Of a stretch of DNA of 21,950 nt, positions 1 through 7,762 are shown one piece after another (position 1 is the stretch's first letter; each line of letters begins with the position of its first letter). Source of the DNA: Bacteroidota bacterium (GTDB taxonomy: Bacteria > Bacteroidota > Bacteroidia > Bacteroidales > Prolixibacteraceae); the NCBI GenBank assembly GCA_023393265.1, contig JAEWME010000404.1, positions 1 to 21,950 of the forward strand, in the 5' to 3' direction. The position numbers were made by a program, and so were the translations under genes. Under the pieces are notes generated by a model. It was not told the origin of the DNA. It saw nothing but the letters and a program-made list of their open reading frames with translations, and made no database searches.

Positions 1-1755
1 AGCACTACTGCAATCAGCCTGACTGCTACCGGCGATGGTTCATACCTGTGGAGCAATGACCTCGGTACGGAGGCAACTGTCTCAGTTACTGAACCGGGTA
101 CCTACACCGTAACTGTTACTTCAGCAAACGGTTGTACAGACCAGGCCTCAATCGTAATCGATCAGAACATCACTCCTCCAATGGCCGGTATTACCAACAA
201 CAGCGGTACGACAGTACTCACCTGTACGACTTCTTCGATCAGTGTAACTGCTACCGGCGGAGTTGGCTATGCATGGTCCAACGGACTTGGAAACAGTGCA
301 ACCACCAATATCATGAATCCGGGAACCTATACCGTAGTTGTAACTGGTGCCAACGGATGTACAGATGTTGCCAGCATTACGGTCACTGAAGATAAGACAG
401 CTCCTGTAGCCGTTATAACCAACAATACCGGTACTGCCGTATTGAGCTGCAGCACCCCGTCGATAAGTCTGACAGCCTCCGGCGGCCAGTACTATAGCTG
501 GAATAACGGACTTGGAACAAATGCCACCGTGCAGGTAACTAATCCTGGAACCTACACCGTCACAGTGACAAACGCCAATGGTTGTTCAAACAGCAAGAGT
601 CTTGTGATCTCGAAGGCACCAGCGATTACCAGTCTGACAGCAAGTGCTGGGACGATCAGTACCTACGGAGGAACAACCACGCTGACAGCCACTGTATCCG
701 GAGGAACATCTCCTTATCAATACAGTCTGAACGGGGGTGCCTATCAATCCTCCAACGCGTTTACCGTTTCTGCAGGAACTTATACGGTTACTGTACAAGA
801 TGCCTACGAATGTACTGCAACTTCGAACACCGTGACCGTTACTCAGCCTACCCAAGGAAACCGTTACACAACACTCGTTTACACGGGAACAAGTTCGGTA
901 CAGTATTATTCTGCTGCCAGCCTGTCGGCCACACTGTATGATAACAGAACCGCAAGGGGAATCAGTGGCAAAACCATTACGTTCACTATTGGTACCCAAA
1001 CCATCTCGGCCACAACTAACAGCAACGGACGTGCTTCAGCATCGCTGATCATGACACAGCCCGCCGGAAGTTACCGGCTAGTCACTAATTTTGCCGGTGA
1101 CGCAACATACAGGTCCAGTGGCGACAACGATTCGTTCACTATCACAAGAAAGTCGGTAACTGCAAGCCTGACTGGAACTGTGACCAAGATTTACGATGGA
1201 ACAACAGTTGCTTATATGTCACCTGAAAATTATGTACTGACAGGAACCATTTTGGGCGATGATGTTAACCTTAATAATCCGGCAACAGGAACCTACAGCA
1301 ATAGAAATGTAGGAACCGGCAAACGGGTTACAGTCTCGGGACTTTCTCTTGTCGGTCAGGATGCAGCTAATTATACTCTGACTAGCTCAACAGTAAGTGC
1401 TTACATCGGAATCATCAGGTCTTCAAATTCTGGCGGCAAGTCTGCTGAGGCTGGAGAAGAAGTAACAACTGACGTCTCTGCTATTCAATTTGTAGATATG
1501 AAGGCATTCCCGAATCCATTTACCGAAAAGTTAAATATTGAATTCAGCAGCACTGTTGATTCTCATGCAAAACTTGAAATATTCAACATTGCGGGATCTA
1601 GACTGGAAGTATTATTTGACGGCGATGTCAATGGATTGCAATTATATACTTCAGAGTATATACCTCGCTTAACAAGCAGCCAGGTAGTGATTTATCGCCT
1701 GACGATCGGTAACGATGTCAAGATCGGTAAAATGATCTATCAGGAACGCAGATAA
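1..1755 (+). CDS. T9SS-exported repetitive surface protein, 3' part (5' end outside window)
   Basis: The frame is open from the first base, so only the C-terminal 584 residues are visible. Residues 1-60, 61-135 and 136-207 are three copies of a 75-residue Ig-like unit, each ending in a PGTYTVTVT-type strand and an NGC cysteine. The second and third also keep an early cysteine (VLTC, VLSC), suggesting an intradomain disulfide. Residues about 209-283 match an SprB-type repeat (SGGTSPYQYSLNGG). About 284-384 is another Ig-like domain, and about 385-473 is a YDG-type domain (KIYDGTT, then GQDAANYTLT). After a polar linker, residues 500-584 (FPNPF, LEIFNIAG, KIGKMIYQ at the end) form a type A T9SS C-terminal sorting domain. 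The family is secreted across the outer membrane and usually anchored to the cell surface; adhesion or gliding is possible, but the ligand is unknown. A strong terminator follows. Confidence 0.9.
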   Translation, partial: STTAISLTATGDGSYLWSNDLGTEATVSVTEPGTYTVTVTSANGCTDQASIVIDQNITPPMAGITNNSGTTVLTCTTSSISVTATGGVGYAWSNGLGNSATTNIMNPGTYTVVVTGANGCTDVASITVTEDKTAPVAVITNNTGTAVLSCSTPSISLTASGGQYYSWNNGLGTNATVQVTNPGTYTVTVTNANGCSNSKSLVISKAPAITSLTASAGTISTYGGTTTLTATVSGGTSPYQYSLNGGAYQSSNAFTVSAGTYTVTVQDAYECTATSNTVTVTQPTQGNRYTTLVYTGTSSVQYYSAASLSATLYDNRTARGISGKTITFTIGTQTISATTNSNGRASASLIMTQPAGSYRLVTNFAGDATYRSSGDNDSFTITRKSVTASLTGTVTKIYDGTTVAYMSPENYVLTGTILGDDVNLNNPATGTYSNRNVGTGKRVTVSGLSLVGQDAANYTLTSSTVSAYIGIIRSSNSGGKSAEAGEEVTTDVSAIQFVDMKAFPNPFTEKLNIEFSSTVDSHAKLEIFNIAGSRLEVLFDGDVNGLQLYTSEYIPRLTSSQVVIYRLTIGNDVKIGKMIYQERR

Positions 1756-1809
1756 TCTCATGCATTCGTGAAAAAGGGTTTCCAGTTAGTAAATGGAAAC
1801 AGTTACTAA

Positions 1810-1845
1810 AAAACAGGCGTCAATTAAGGCGCCTGTTTTGTTTTT
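1810..1845 (+). terminator. Rho-independent terminator after the T9SS protein gene
   Basis: AAAACAGGCG (1810-1819) pairs perfectly with CGCCTGTTTT (1830-1839) around a 10-base loop and is followed by GTTTTTG. A smaller hairpin just upstream pairs GTTTCCA (1778-1784) with TGGAAAC (1794-1800). The stem and T tract lie 55 bases past the stop codon and isolate this gene from the two-component system. Confidence 0.8.
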
Positions 1846-1884
1846 GACTGAAAAATATTCTTTCAATTCTTTCCTGAATTTTGG

Positions 1885-1915
1885 TTTGAAATACTTTCTT
1901 CCGGATGTAACTTTA
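1885..1915 (+). promoter_or_regulatory. Bacteroidota-type promoter of the two-component operon
   Basis: TTTG (1885-1888), a 19-base spacer and TAACTTTA (1908-1915) match the Bacteroidota -33/-7 pattern (TTTG, 19-21 bases, TAnnTTTG) with one mismatch in the last base. The box ends 20 bases before the ATG at 1936, implying a leader of about 14 bases. Confidence 0.6.
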
Positions 1916-1935
1916 CACTTCAAAATCTTTTCGGG

Positions 1936-2895
1936 ATGATACTTAAAATTCTATTCGTCATTGCAATTATCCTGCAGTTTTTTGCCGTAGGTGTTGCCAT
2001 CAAGCTGACTCGGGTAACCAAATACAACTTCTCGTGGATGTTGTTAACCATCGGCTTCATCCTGATGGCCATTATGCGGCTGGTTGAATTTCTTCCGTAT
2101 ATCAATGTAATTAAACCTCAGGATTACAGAGAAATATATGTTTGGGGCGGAGTAATTACGTCACTCGCATTTGCCATTGGAGTTTTTATGATCCAACGAA
2201 TATTTAAATACATGAAGCGGGTGGAGGATTCCCGGCGTCTAACCGAAAAAATGTTCCTGAATGCGATTATTCAAACCGAAGAACGCGAACGAAAACGTTT
2301 TGCCAAAGATTTGCACGACGGACTCGGCCCATTGCTTTCAACCGTTAAATTATCGGTTTCGTCGCTGGCACAAATGAAGCACGATCCGGCGTCACAGGAA
2401 ATTGTTGAGAATACGGAGTTGGTGATCAACGAGGCCATCAAAAGCCTGAAAGAAATCTCAGACAACCTTAGTCCGCACGTATTGAATAACTTTGGTTTAG
2501 TCAGGGCGCTGAATAATTTCATCAACAAAATTAACATCGCCAAAACCATCAGGATTAACCTTTTGACGGACCTGAAAGATGAACGGTTTGACAGCAACGT
2601 GGAAGTAGTGCTTTACCGTGTTATTTGCGAGTTGATAAACAACACCATTAAACATGCGCACGCAAAAAAGATTCATATATCTTTGACGAAAGATGGCGAA
2701 TACCTCAGTATTCTTTACAAAGACGACGGAAAAGGTTTCGATGTTTCGAAGGTGATCGATCAGCCAACCGGTACCGGGATGGGTTTTTCGAACATCTATT
2801 CACGCATTAATTCGCTGAAGGGCGAAATAAAAGTCGAAAGTGAAAACAAAAGAGGTACACTGGTCAATATTAAAGTTTTGATGCATGACGAATAA
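1936..2895 (+). CDS. Membrane sensor histidine kinase, HisKA_3 family
   Basis: This 319-residue kinase has three predicted membrane helices (about 1-21, 33-53 and 69-88) and no recognisable periplasmic sensor domain, so it may sense a membrane or intracellular cue. The dimerisation/phosphoacceptor region is of HisKA_3 (NarX/DesK) type, ERERKRFAKDLHDGLGP, with the phosphorylated histidine at 127. The ATPase domain shows the N box (ELINNTIKH, Asn236), the G1 motif DDGKGF (263-268) and a glycine-rich GTGMGFSN (279-286). It overlaps the following response-regulator gene by 11 bases, so the two form a cognate pair. The start is supported by the promoter immediately upstream. The stimulus and target genes cannot be read from the sequence. 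Confidence 0.93.
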   Translation: MILKILFVIAIILQFFAVGVAIKLTRVTKYNFSWMLLTIGFILMAIMRLVEFLPYINVIKPQDYREIYVWGGVITSLAFAIGVFMIQRIFKYMKRVEDSRRLTEKMFLNAIIQTEERERKRFAKDLHDGLGPLLSTVKLSVSSLAQMKHDPASQEIVENTELVINEAIKSLKEISDNLSPHVLNNFGLVRALNNFINKINIAKTIRINLLTDLKDERFDSNVEVVLYRVICELINNTIKHAHAKKIHISLTKDGEYLSILYKDDGKGFDVSKVIDQPTGTGMGFSNIYSRINSLKGEIKVESENKRGTLVNIKVLMHDE

Positions 2896-3541
2896 TCCGG
2901 TAAAAAGAAAAGTAATGCTGGTCGACGACCACACGTTGTTCCGAAACGGACTTCGTATTTTGCTGAACAACATGGAAAATTACCGTGTAGTTGGCGAAGC
3001 TTCCAACGGAAAACAGTTCATCGACTTGCTACAGAAAGAGGTCCCCGACCTGGTACTGATGGACATCAGCATGCCGGTGATGGACGGAATTGAAGCTTCT
3101 ACCCTCGCCCACGAAATGTATCCTGACCTGAAAATTATCACGCTCTCGATGTATGGCGAAGAAGACTATTACTATAAAATGGTCGACGCCGGTGTAAAAG
3201 GTTTTGTCCTGAAAAATTCCGACATTAAGGAAGTGAAGAATGCGCTCGATGTGGTGTACGATGGTGGGTCGTTCTTTTCTTCTGAATTGCTGCAAAACCT
3301 TGTAAATAACCTGAAATCATCGAGCAAAAGCAAAGAATTCCAGGCCGAATTATCGGAACGCGAAATGGAAATTTTAATCCTGATTTGCAAAGGACTTTCG
3401 AATCAGGAAATCGGCGACCAGCTTTTTATCAGCAAAAGAACGGTAGACAAGCACCGGGCCAATATCCTCGAAAAAAGTGACAGCAAAAACACCGCGCAAT
3501 TGGTTGTTTACGCCATTAAAAACCGGCTGGTAGAATTGTAA
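2885..3541 (+). CDS. NarL/FixJ-type response regulator, LuxR HTH
   Basis: The 218-residue protein has an N-terminal receiver domain with the acidic pair Asp14-Asp15, phosphoacceptor Asp60 (LVLMDISMP), switch Ser88 and Lys110. About 156-218 is a LuxR-type DNA-binding domain beginning LSEREMEIL, with recognition helix ISKRTVDKHRANILEK. It should be phosphorylated by the kinase encoded just upstream, whose gene it overlaps by 11 bases, and act as a dimeric transcription factor. No candidate target operator could be identified here. The gene ends 11 bases before a convergent minus-strand gene. Confidence 0.94.
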   Translation: MTNNPVKRKVMLVDDHTLFRNGLRILLNNMENYRVVGEASNGKQFIDLLQKEVPDLVLMDISMPVMDGIEASTLAHEMYPDLKIITLSMYGEEDYYYKMVDAGVKGFVLKNSDIKEVKNALDVVYDGGSFFSSELLQNLVNNLKSSSKSKEFQAELSEREMEILILICKGLSNQEIGDQLFISKRTVDKHRANILEKSDSKNTAQLVVYAIKNRLVEL

Positions 3542-3552
3542 AAGCTTAAAAA

Positions 3553-3804
3553 CTATAGCTTAGAATCGGGTTCCTGATCAGGGGTTTTGCGTTTTCTGAA
3601 CCTGAATTTATTTTTCAGTTTTACTAGAAATTCCTTACCAATCAGGAAGATGCCTAAGTAGAAAGTTATTTCTCCGGCGATAATTAAACCGGTTGATATG
3701 GCAGCCAACCGACCTGCTGAAAATCCTAAAAAAGGAACAACAGTCAGTAATCCCCAGCAAATCATCGAAAGCCCGAAAATAATGTATCCTGCAATTTTTG
3801 CCAT
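3553..3804 (-). CDS. Small two-helix membrane protein, 'transporter suffix' type
   Basis: This 83-residue protein consists almost entirely of two hydrophobic helices (about 5-30 and 36-58) joined by SAGRLAAISTGLIIAGE, followed by a strongly basic tail (KLKNKFRFRKRKT). The loop with an AISTGLIIAGEITFYLG-like stretch and the closing IGKE resemble the short family annotated as 'transporter suffix domain'; this is pattern recognition and not a verified hit. Its role is unknown. The gene converges on the response regulator and lies upstream-to-downstream with GH5 on the same strand, but 171 bases and palindromic repeats separate them, so it is probably transcribed alone. Confidence 0.65.
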   Translation of the reverse strand: MAKIAGYIIFGLSMICWGLLTVVPFLGFSAGRLAAISTGLIIAGEITFYLGIFLIGKEFLVKLKNKFRFRKRKTPDQEPDSKL

Positions 3805-3857
3805 AGCGAGAAGTCAATTGAATGCAAAACAATTTATTGACTGGAAAAGATCATAAA

Positions 3858-3895
3858 ATGATGTCGAAAAAACATCATCCTGAGTTTATTTCAGG
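3858..3895 (-). terminator. Double hairpin, possible terminator for the GH5 gene
   Basis: ATGATGT (3858-3864) pairs with ACATCAT (3872-3878), and CCTGA (3879-3883) pairs directly alongside with TCAGG (3891-3895). Read on the minus strand, the distal stem is followed by TTTTAT, and a run of six T lies in its loop. The pair sits 81 bases past the GH5 stop codon. It could equally be a dispersed palindromic repeat. Confidence 0.4.
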
Positions 3896-3943
3896 ACAGG
3901 AAAAACAAGCGCATTTATACACTGAGACAAGTTCGGAATGACC
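3872..3943. repeat. REP-like palindromic intergenic element
   Basis: One end reads CATCCTGAGTTTATTTCAGG (3876-3895) and the other CTGAGACAAGTTCGGAATGAC (3922-3942). Both resemble halves of dispersed intergenic palindromes common in Bacteroidota, of the form GTCATCCTGAnCTTGTTTCAGGAT or its TTCCGA variant. Only one copy lies in this window, so dispersal cannot be shown here. Confidence 0.4.
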
Positions 3944-3975
3944 AAGCTTTTATTTTTATCGATGCCCGAAGCCGG

Positions 3976-5148
3976 TTAGTGTTTCTGAAGCAGTTCCAGC
4001 ATCTTCCGGTCGAGTTTGTGGCCATGCCAGTCTTCGTATTGAACATCGGCTCTGCCGGAATCGAGTAGGCCGAAGTCGCCCCTGAAATTCCACAAGGCAT
4101 ATCCAATTCCGTTTTCGGTTAAAATATCGAGAACATCGCCAAACCACGCCATGAAAACGTCATGAGGCGTTTCGCGCCAGCATCCACATTCGCCACAATG
4201 CACACCAACTCCTTTTTTTACTAGTTCGATCCATGGCTGGTACAAGTCTTCCAGATTCTTACGGCTAAAATTTTGTCCGTCAATCATGCCAGGCCAAACT
4301 GGCTTTGGCGCATCATCCGGGTTCTTGTATACCCATGGTGCCCGGTAATGCGAAATGTAATGCGGATAATATCCTCTGCAGCTTTGGGCAATGTCTAAGT
4401 CGGCAATTTCGGGAATAACCGAAGCGCCGACATCATTTCCATCAGCAATGACCAAATGATTAGGATTCGATTTTCGGATAGCGGTTGCGGCAGCCAAGGC
4501 AACTTTCCGGTAAACATCTCCCGGAACGGTTTTCCTTTCACCGAACTGATCGTTCATATCATCGCGCCAACTGGGTTCATTCACCAAGTCGAAACTGATT
4601 TTTTTCGAGGACACGTTGGCAAACCTTTTTCCCCACATCTCCCAGTGAAAGCAAAAAGCATCCTGCGCAGCCTGGTCCTTCCATAAATTATAAGGCTCGT
4701 TAAAACCAGCATTCACACAGTAACCAGGTGCCCGATGCAGGTTCAGGCTCACATGAAGTCCGGCTTCCTGTGCAGCCAGAATCAAAGCCTGAATTTCGTC
4801 TACTGCTCTCTCATCGATGTTCACTACATCATCCGGCGTTACATTTTTGCCCCGATCGAAACTGATATAACGCGGATAAGCAACCGGAAAACGAACAAAA
4901 TCGAAACCCCAGTCGGCCATCCATTTAAAGTCATCTTTCGTCGTTTTTGAAGCACTATTATCCCTCGAAGGATAAGGACCAAAATAATCGAGCAGATTAA
5001 AACCTCGCCAGCGCGGAATCGAATTTTTAATGACTGAAGCAGAAGCATTTCCGGCAGCGAATGCAAAATTTCCGGAGAATGCAGCGCCAGCCGCAAGCAA
5101 ACCGGTTGTTTTAATAAAATCCCTGCGGTTTACTGATTTGTTTTTCAT
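3976..5148 (-). CDS. Tat-exported glycoside hydrolase family 5 (cellulase-like)
   Basis: The 390-residue protein begins with a twin-arginine signal (NRRDFIKTTGLLAAGAAF, residues 7-24), then alanine-rich sequence to about 33. The remainder is a GH5-type TIM barrel: RGFNLLDYF (48-56), FDFVRFPVAYPRY (82-94), LHVSLNLHRAPGY (131-143), and the acid/base motif DLVNEPSW with Glu191. GVGVHCGECGCW carries the predicted nucleophile Glu320, and Trp353 lies in the conserved YALWNFRG. It should hydrolyse a beta-linked polysaccharide or oligosaccharide in the periplasm or outside, with double-displacement retention. Substrate (glucan, mannan or other) is not readable. No carbohydrate-binding module or lipobox is present. 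The gene is divergent from the YhcH-like gene. Confidence 0.88.
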   Translation of the reverse strand: MKNKSVNRRDFIKTTGLLAAGAAFSGNFAFAAGNASASVIKNSIPRWRGFNLLDYFGPYPSRDNSASKTTKDDFKWMADWGFDFVRFPVAYPRYISFDRGKNVTPDDVVNIDERAVDEIQALILAAQEAGLHVSLNLHRAPGYCVNAGFNEPYNLWKDQAAQDAFCFHWEMWGKRFANVSSKKISFDLVNEPSWRDDMNDQFGERKTVPGDVYRKVALAAATAIRKSNPNHLVIADGNDVGASVIPEIADLDIAQSCRGYYPHYISHYRAPWVYKNPDDAPKPVWPGMIDGQNFSRKNLEDLYQPWIELVKKGVGVHCGECGCWRETPHDVFMAWFGDVLDILTENGIGYALWNFRGDFGLLDSGRADVQYEDWHGHKLDRKMLELLQKH

Positions 5149-5204
5149 AGGTTTAAGTTTGGTGTAGTTAATTGTATGTTGCTAATTTAATGCAATAACG
5201 AATT

Positions 5205-5212
5205 CAAATTTA
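5205..5212 (-). promoter_or_regulatory. Possible -7 box for the GH5 gene
   Basis: On the minus strand this reads TAAATTTG, an exact TAnnTTTG match, ending 56 bases before the GH5 start. No TTTG or TTG stands at the expected -33 distance, so support is limited to one box. Confidence 0.3.
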
Positions 5213-5253
5213 AATTGTGCCGTGATTTATGAAATTCAACAAGAACGAAACAA

Positions 5254-5261
5254 TATATTTG
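5254..5261 (+). promoter_or_regulatory. Possible -7 box for the YhcH-like gene
   Basis: TATATTTG is an exact TAnnTTTG match ending 20 bases before the ATG at 5282. It lies inside the N-terminal extension that would result from an in-frame start at 5222, which argues for the downstream start. No clear -33 element is visible. Confidence 0.35.
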
Positions 5262-5281
5262 CAGCATTTAATTCACAACAA

Positions 5282-5731
5282 ATGATACTCGATAAAATTG
5301 AAAATGCCCCGTCTTACTATGGCATCAGTGCAAATCTGAAAAAAGGATTCGAATACATCCTAAATACCAACCTTCTGGAAGTTCCTGTTGGCCGGCACGA
5401 AATTTTGGGCGATGATGTGTTTGCACTTGTCAGCGAGTACCAAACCAAAGTGCATGAAGAGTGTATTCCTGAAGCGCATCAAATTTTCACCGATATTCAA
5501 TTCATCATTTCAGGAGAAGAGTTGATCGGATATGTACCTCAAAACGGACAAAAAGAGTCGATTCCATATCAGGCAGAAAGAGACATTGCTTTTTATAATG
5601 AAGAAACCACACAACTCTGGCTCCAACAAGGCATGTTTGCTGTATTTTTCCCACAGGATATTCATCGCCCGTGCATGTTAATCAATCGTCCTGAAAATGT
5701 AAAAAAAGTAGTTATCAAAGTCCGGATTTGA
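5282..5731 (+). CDS. YhcH/YjgK/YiaL (EbgC-like) family protein
   Basis: Starting at MILDKIENAPSYYG, as family members usually do, this is a 149-residue single-domain protein. An in-frame ATG at 5222 would add 20 residues of low-complexity sequence and would place a -7 box inside the gene, so I prefer 5282. Family features are GRHEILGDDVFALV (37-50), EAHQIFTDIQFII (64-76) and FPQDIHRPC (123-131); residues in the last two stretches include the presumed metal ligands of the cupin-like fold. Relatives include EbgC, the small subunit of evolved beta-galactosidase, and YhcH of sialic acid loci. A sugar-processing or anomer/epimer role is plausible beside GH5 and GH2, but substrate is unknown. No signal peptide, so cytoplasmic. 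Confidence 0.85.
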   Translation: MILDKIENAPSYYGISANLKKGFEYILNTNLLEVPVGRHEILGDDVFALVSEYQTKVHEECIPEAHQIFTDIQFIISGEELIGYVPQNGQKESIPYQAERDIAFYNEETTQLWLQQGMFAVFFPQDIHRPCMLINRPENVKKVVIKVRI

Positions 5732-5742
5732 TTCAATTTATT

Positions 5743-5784
5743 TTTTCCTGAACCAAAATTATCAGGAAAAGCGCTTTATTTTTT
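5743..5784 (+). terminator. Probable terminator after the YhcH-like gene
   Basis: TTTTCCTGA (5743-5751) pairs perfectly with TCAGGAAAA (5762-5770) around a 10-base loop. GCGCTTTATTTTTT follows, so the T tract starts a few bases late. It stands 11 bases past the stop codon. Confidence 0.5.
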
Positions 5785-5817
5785 AGTCAAACCAGTGGAT
5801 TCGGTGCTGTCAAAGAA

Positions 5818-5848
5818 TTGTTATCAGGAGCTTTTTTTCCTATTTTTA
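5818..5848 (+). promoter_or_regulatory. Promoter of the esterase-GH2 operon
   Basis: TTG (5818-5820), a 20-base spacer and TATTTTTA (5841-5848) fit the Bacteroidota pattern with one mismatch in the -7 box. The box overlaps a perfect tandem duplication of ATTTTTAAACG (5842-5852 and 5853-5863). The start codon is at 5884. Confidence 0.5.
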
Positions 5849-5883
5849 AACGATTTTTAAACGACACCTAAATCCATTATTTT

Positions 5884-6852
5884 ATGAGACGCTTATTCCT
5901 GCCTTTCATTTTTTTATCTTCACTTTTACTGACGAGTGCTTCAATCCTTGCACAGGAACGATATAAAGAAGAGATAACCGATTCCATAAAAATTGAAACA
6001 TTCACCTATGCGTTTAAAGACGGCCAGTCGCTCGATATGGATGTGTATTCTCCGGCCTTTGATCAGGAAACCAGGCGACCGCTAATTTTTTACGTCCACG
6101 GCGGCGGTTTCACGGGTGGAACTCGCAACGATGGTGGCATTCAAAAATTTTGCAGGCGACTGGCTGGCTATGGTTATGTTGTCTCCTCCATTTCGTACCG
6201 GCTGACCCGAAAAGATACGCCAACCGGTTTTGGATGCGATTGCCCGGCGGTTGACAAGCTCAACACGTTTAACGAAGCTGTTGAAGATGTTCAGGATGCA
6301 ACCTATTTCATGATTCAGCGCCGGGAAAGTTTCGGGATTGATCCTCAAAAAATCATTCTCTCCGGAAGCAGTGCCGGGGCCGAAACTGTGTTAAATGCAG
6401 CCTACTTGCCACCATATTGTTATGGGCTCGACAGCGGCCCTGTTTCGTATGCGGGGGTCATTTCAATGGCAGGCGCCATTCCCGACACCGCAAAAATCTA
6501 CAACGAATCAGCCGTTCCATCATTGCTTTTCCATGGCACCTGCGACAACCTGGTTCCTTACGCAAGTGCACCGCACCACTACTGTAAAGAAAACCAGGCT
6601 GGTTATATCATGCTTCACGGAGGATACACCATCGCACAGAAACTGAAAAAACTTGGAACACCTTACTGGCTGATTACTTATTGCAATGCCGGGCACGAAA
6701 TTGCGGGGACTCCAATGAACGACAACTTCAATGAAATTATCGAATTCTGTTATTCCTACGTTGTTCATAAAGGTACCGGGCAAAAAACAACAATTATTAA
6801 AACCGACAAACAACCGTGTGACTATGGAGTTTTCGATTTCTGTTCAGAATAA
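5884..6852 (+). CDS. Secreted alpha/beta-hydrolase, carboxylesterase-like
   Basis: The 322-residue protein has a Sec signal peptide (1-23, ending ILAQ). The mature part is an alpha/beta-hydrolase: oxyanion-hole motif HGGGF (72-76), nucleophile elbow GSSAG with Ser163 (161-165), and probable catalytic Asp221 (FHGTCDNLVPY) and His271 (NAGHE). The HGGG form places it with the carboxylesterase/lipase-type BD-FAE-like hydrolases often found in carbohydrate loci, where they remove acetyl or other acyl groups from glycans. It carries eleven cysteines, including a C-terminal QPCDYGVFDFC, consistent with disulfide stabilisation outside the cytoplasm. It is first in an operon with EEP, GH2 and DsrE-like genes (52-base gap to the next). 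The substrate is not known; a de-esterification step before GH2 action is inference. Confidence 0.85.
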   Translation: MRRLFLPFIFLSSLLLTSASILAQERYKEEITDSIKIETFTYAFKDGQSLDMDVYSPAFDQETRRPLIFYVHGGGFTGGTRNDGGIQKFCRRLAGYGYVVSSISYRLTRKDTPTGFGCDCPAVDKLNTFNEAVEDVQDATYFMIQRRESFGIDPQKIILSGSSAGAETVLNAAYLPPYCYGLDSGPVSYAGVISMAGAIPDTAKIYNESAVPSLLFHGTCDNLVPYASAPHHYCKENQAGYIMLHGGYTIAQKLKKLGTPYWLITYCNAGHEIAGTPMNDNFNEIIEFCYSYVVHKGTGQKTTIIKTDKQPCDYGVFDFCSE

Positions 6853-6904
6853 AAACTAGACAATATTCAAAACAGTAACTATCTATCAACATTGAAAAAA
6901 TTAT

Positions 6905-7762
6905 ATGCAAATGAAACGTGTTCTTCTAATCCTCATTTTATTTTCAAGCCACTTTCTGATGGCTCAAAATATCGACGTAATCACCTACAACATCCGCTTC
7001 AACAATCCGTCGGACGGAGAAAATGCCTGGCCCAGACGCAGCGATCAGTTGATTGCTTTGCTACAGTTTCATCAGCCCGACATTTTTGGACTGCAGGAAG
7101 CACTGATCGGCCAGATTGAAGACATTCAGAACAAAATGCCGAAAATGAAATGGGTGGGTGTTGGCCGCGACGACGGAAAGAAAAAAGGTGAGTTCTCCCC
7201 TATTTTTTACAATGCTGAAAAATATAAGCCGGTGAAACAGGGCACTTTCTGGCTTTCGGAAACGCCAACCAAGCCAGGGCTCGGATGGGACGCAGCCTGC
7301 AATCGTGTTTGTACCTGGATTATTCTTGAAACTGATAAAAAAGAACACCGCTTTTTGGCGATGAACACCCATTTCGATCACATGGGAACAAAAGCGCGGG
7401 CTGAATCGGCAAAACTTATCCTGAAAAAAATCAAGGAGATTAATACAGAAAATCTTCCGGTGATTCTAACCGGCGATTTCAACATGACACCGGATCAGGA
7501 ACCAATCGCGCTAATCTCGAAAGAACTAAGCGATTCGCGCGGAGCCAGTAAAAAATTGCCTTACGGCCCAACCGGAACCTTCAATGGGTTTAAATTCGAC
7601 AGCCCGCTCAAAGATCGCATCGACTATATTTTTGTAAACGACCGCGTAGAGGTGAAAAGATATGCCGTACTTTCCGACTCGAAAGACCTGCATTACCCTT
7701 CCGATCACCTCCCGGTGTATGTCAGCCTCGAACTTAAAAAACCAGAGAAACCGAAAAAATGA
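6905..7762 (+). CDS. Secreted endonuclease/exonuclease/phosphatase-fold enzyme
   Basis: A signal peptide (about 1-20, ending LMAQ) precedes a complete EEP-fold domain. Visible active-site motifs are TYNIRF (Asn29), GLQE (Glu65), NTHFDH (His156), LTGDFN (Asp191, Asn193), DRIDYIF (Asp240) and SDHLPV (Asp267, His268), so metal binding and catalysis look intact. The fold includes DNases, inositol-phosphate and sphingomyelin phosphodiesterases. In Bacteroidota, exported members in glycosidase loci are common and of unproven substrate. It could cleave a phosphodiester in a glycan or act on extracellular nucleic acid. A second in-frame ATG at 6911 gives MKRVLL and is an equally good start. The stop overlaps the GH2 start as ATGA, indicating coupled translation. 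Confidence 0.88.
   Translation: MQMKRVLLILILFSSHFLMAQNIDVITYNIRFNNPSDGENAWPRRSDQLIALLQFHQPDIFGLQEALIGQIEDIQNKMPKMKWVGVGRDDGKKKGEFSPIFYNAEKYKPVKQGTFWLSETPTKPGLGWDAACNRVCTWIILETDKKEHRFLAMNTHFDHMGTKARAESAKLILKKIKEINTENLPVILTGDFNMTPDQEPIALISKELSDSRGASKKLPYGPTGTFNGFKFDSPLKDRIDYIFVNDRVEVKRYAVLSDSKDLHYPSDHLPVYVSLELKKPEKPKK

Noticed and set aside
1..621. CRISPR-like or short tandem DNA repeats
   Set aside because: The periodicity is 225 bases, in frame and protein-coding; units differ at many positions and there are no spacers.
3573..3582. CCTGATCAGG palindrome followed by a T-rich stretch, as terminator of the response-regulator gene
   Set aside because: It has no loop, lies inside the convergent membrane-protein gene and the T tract is broken.
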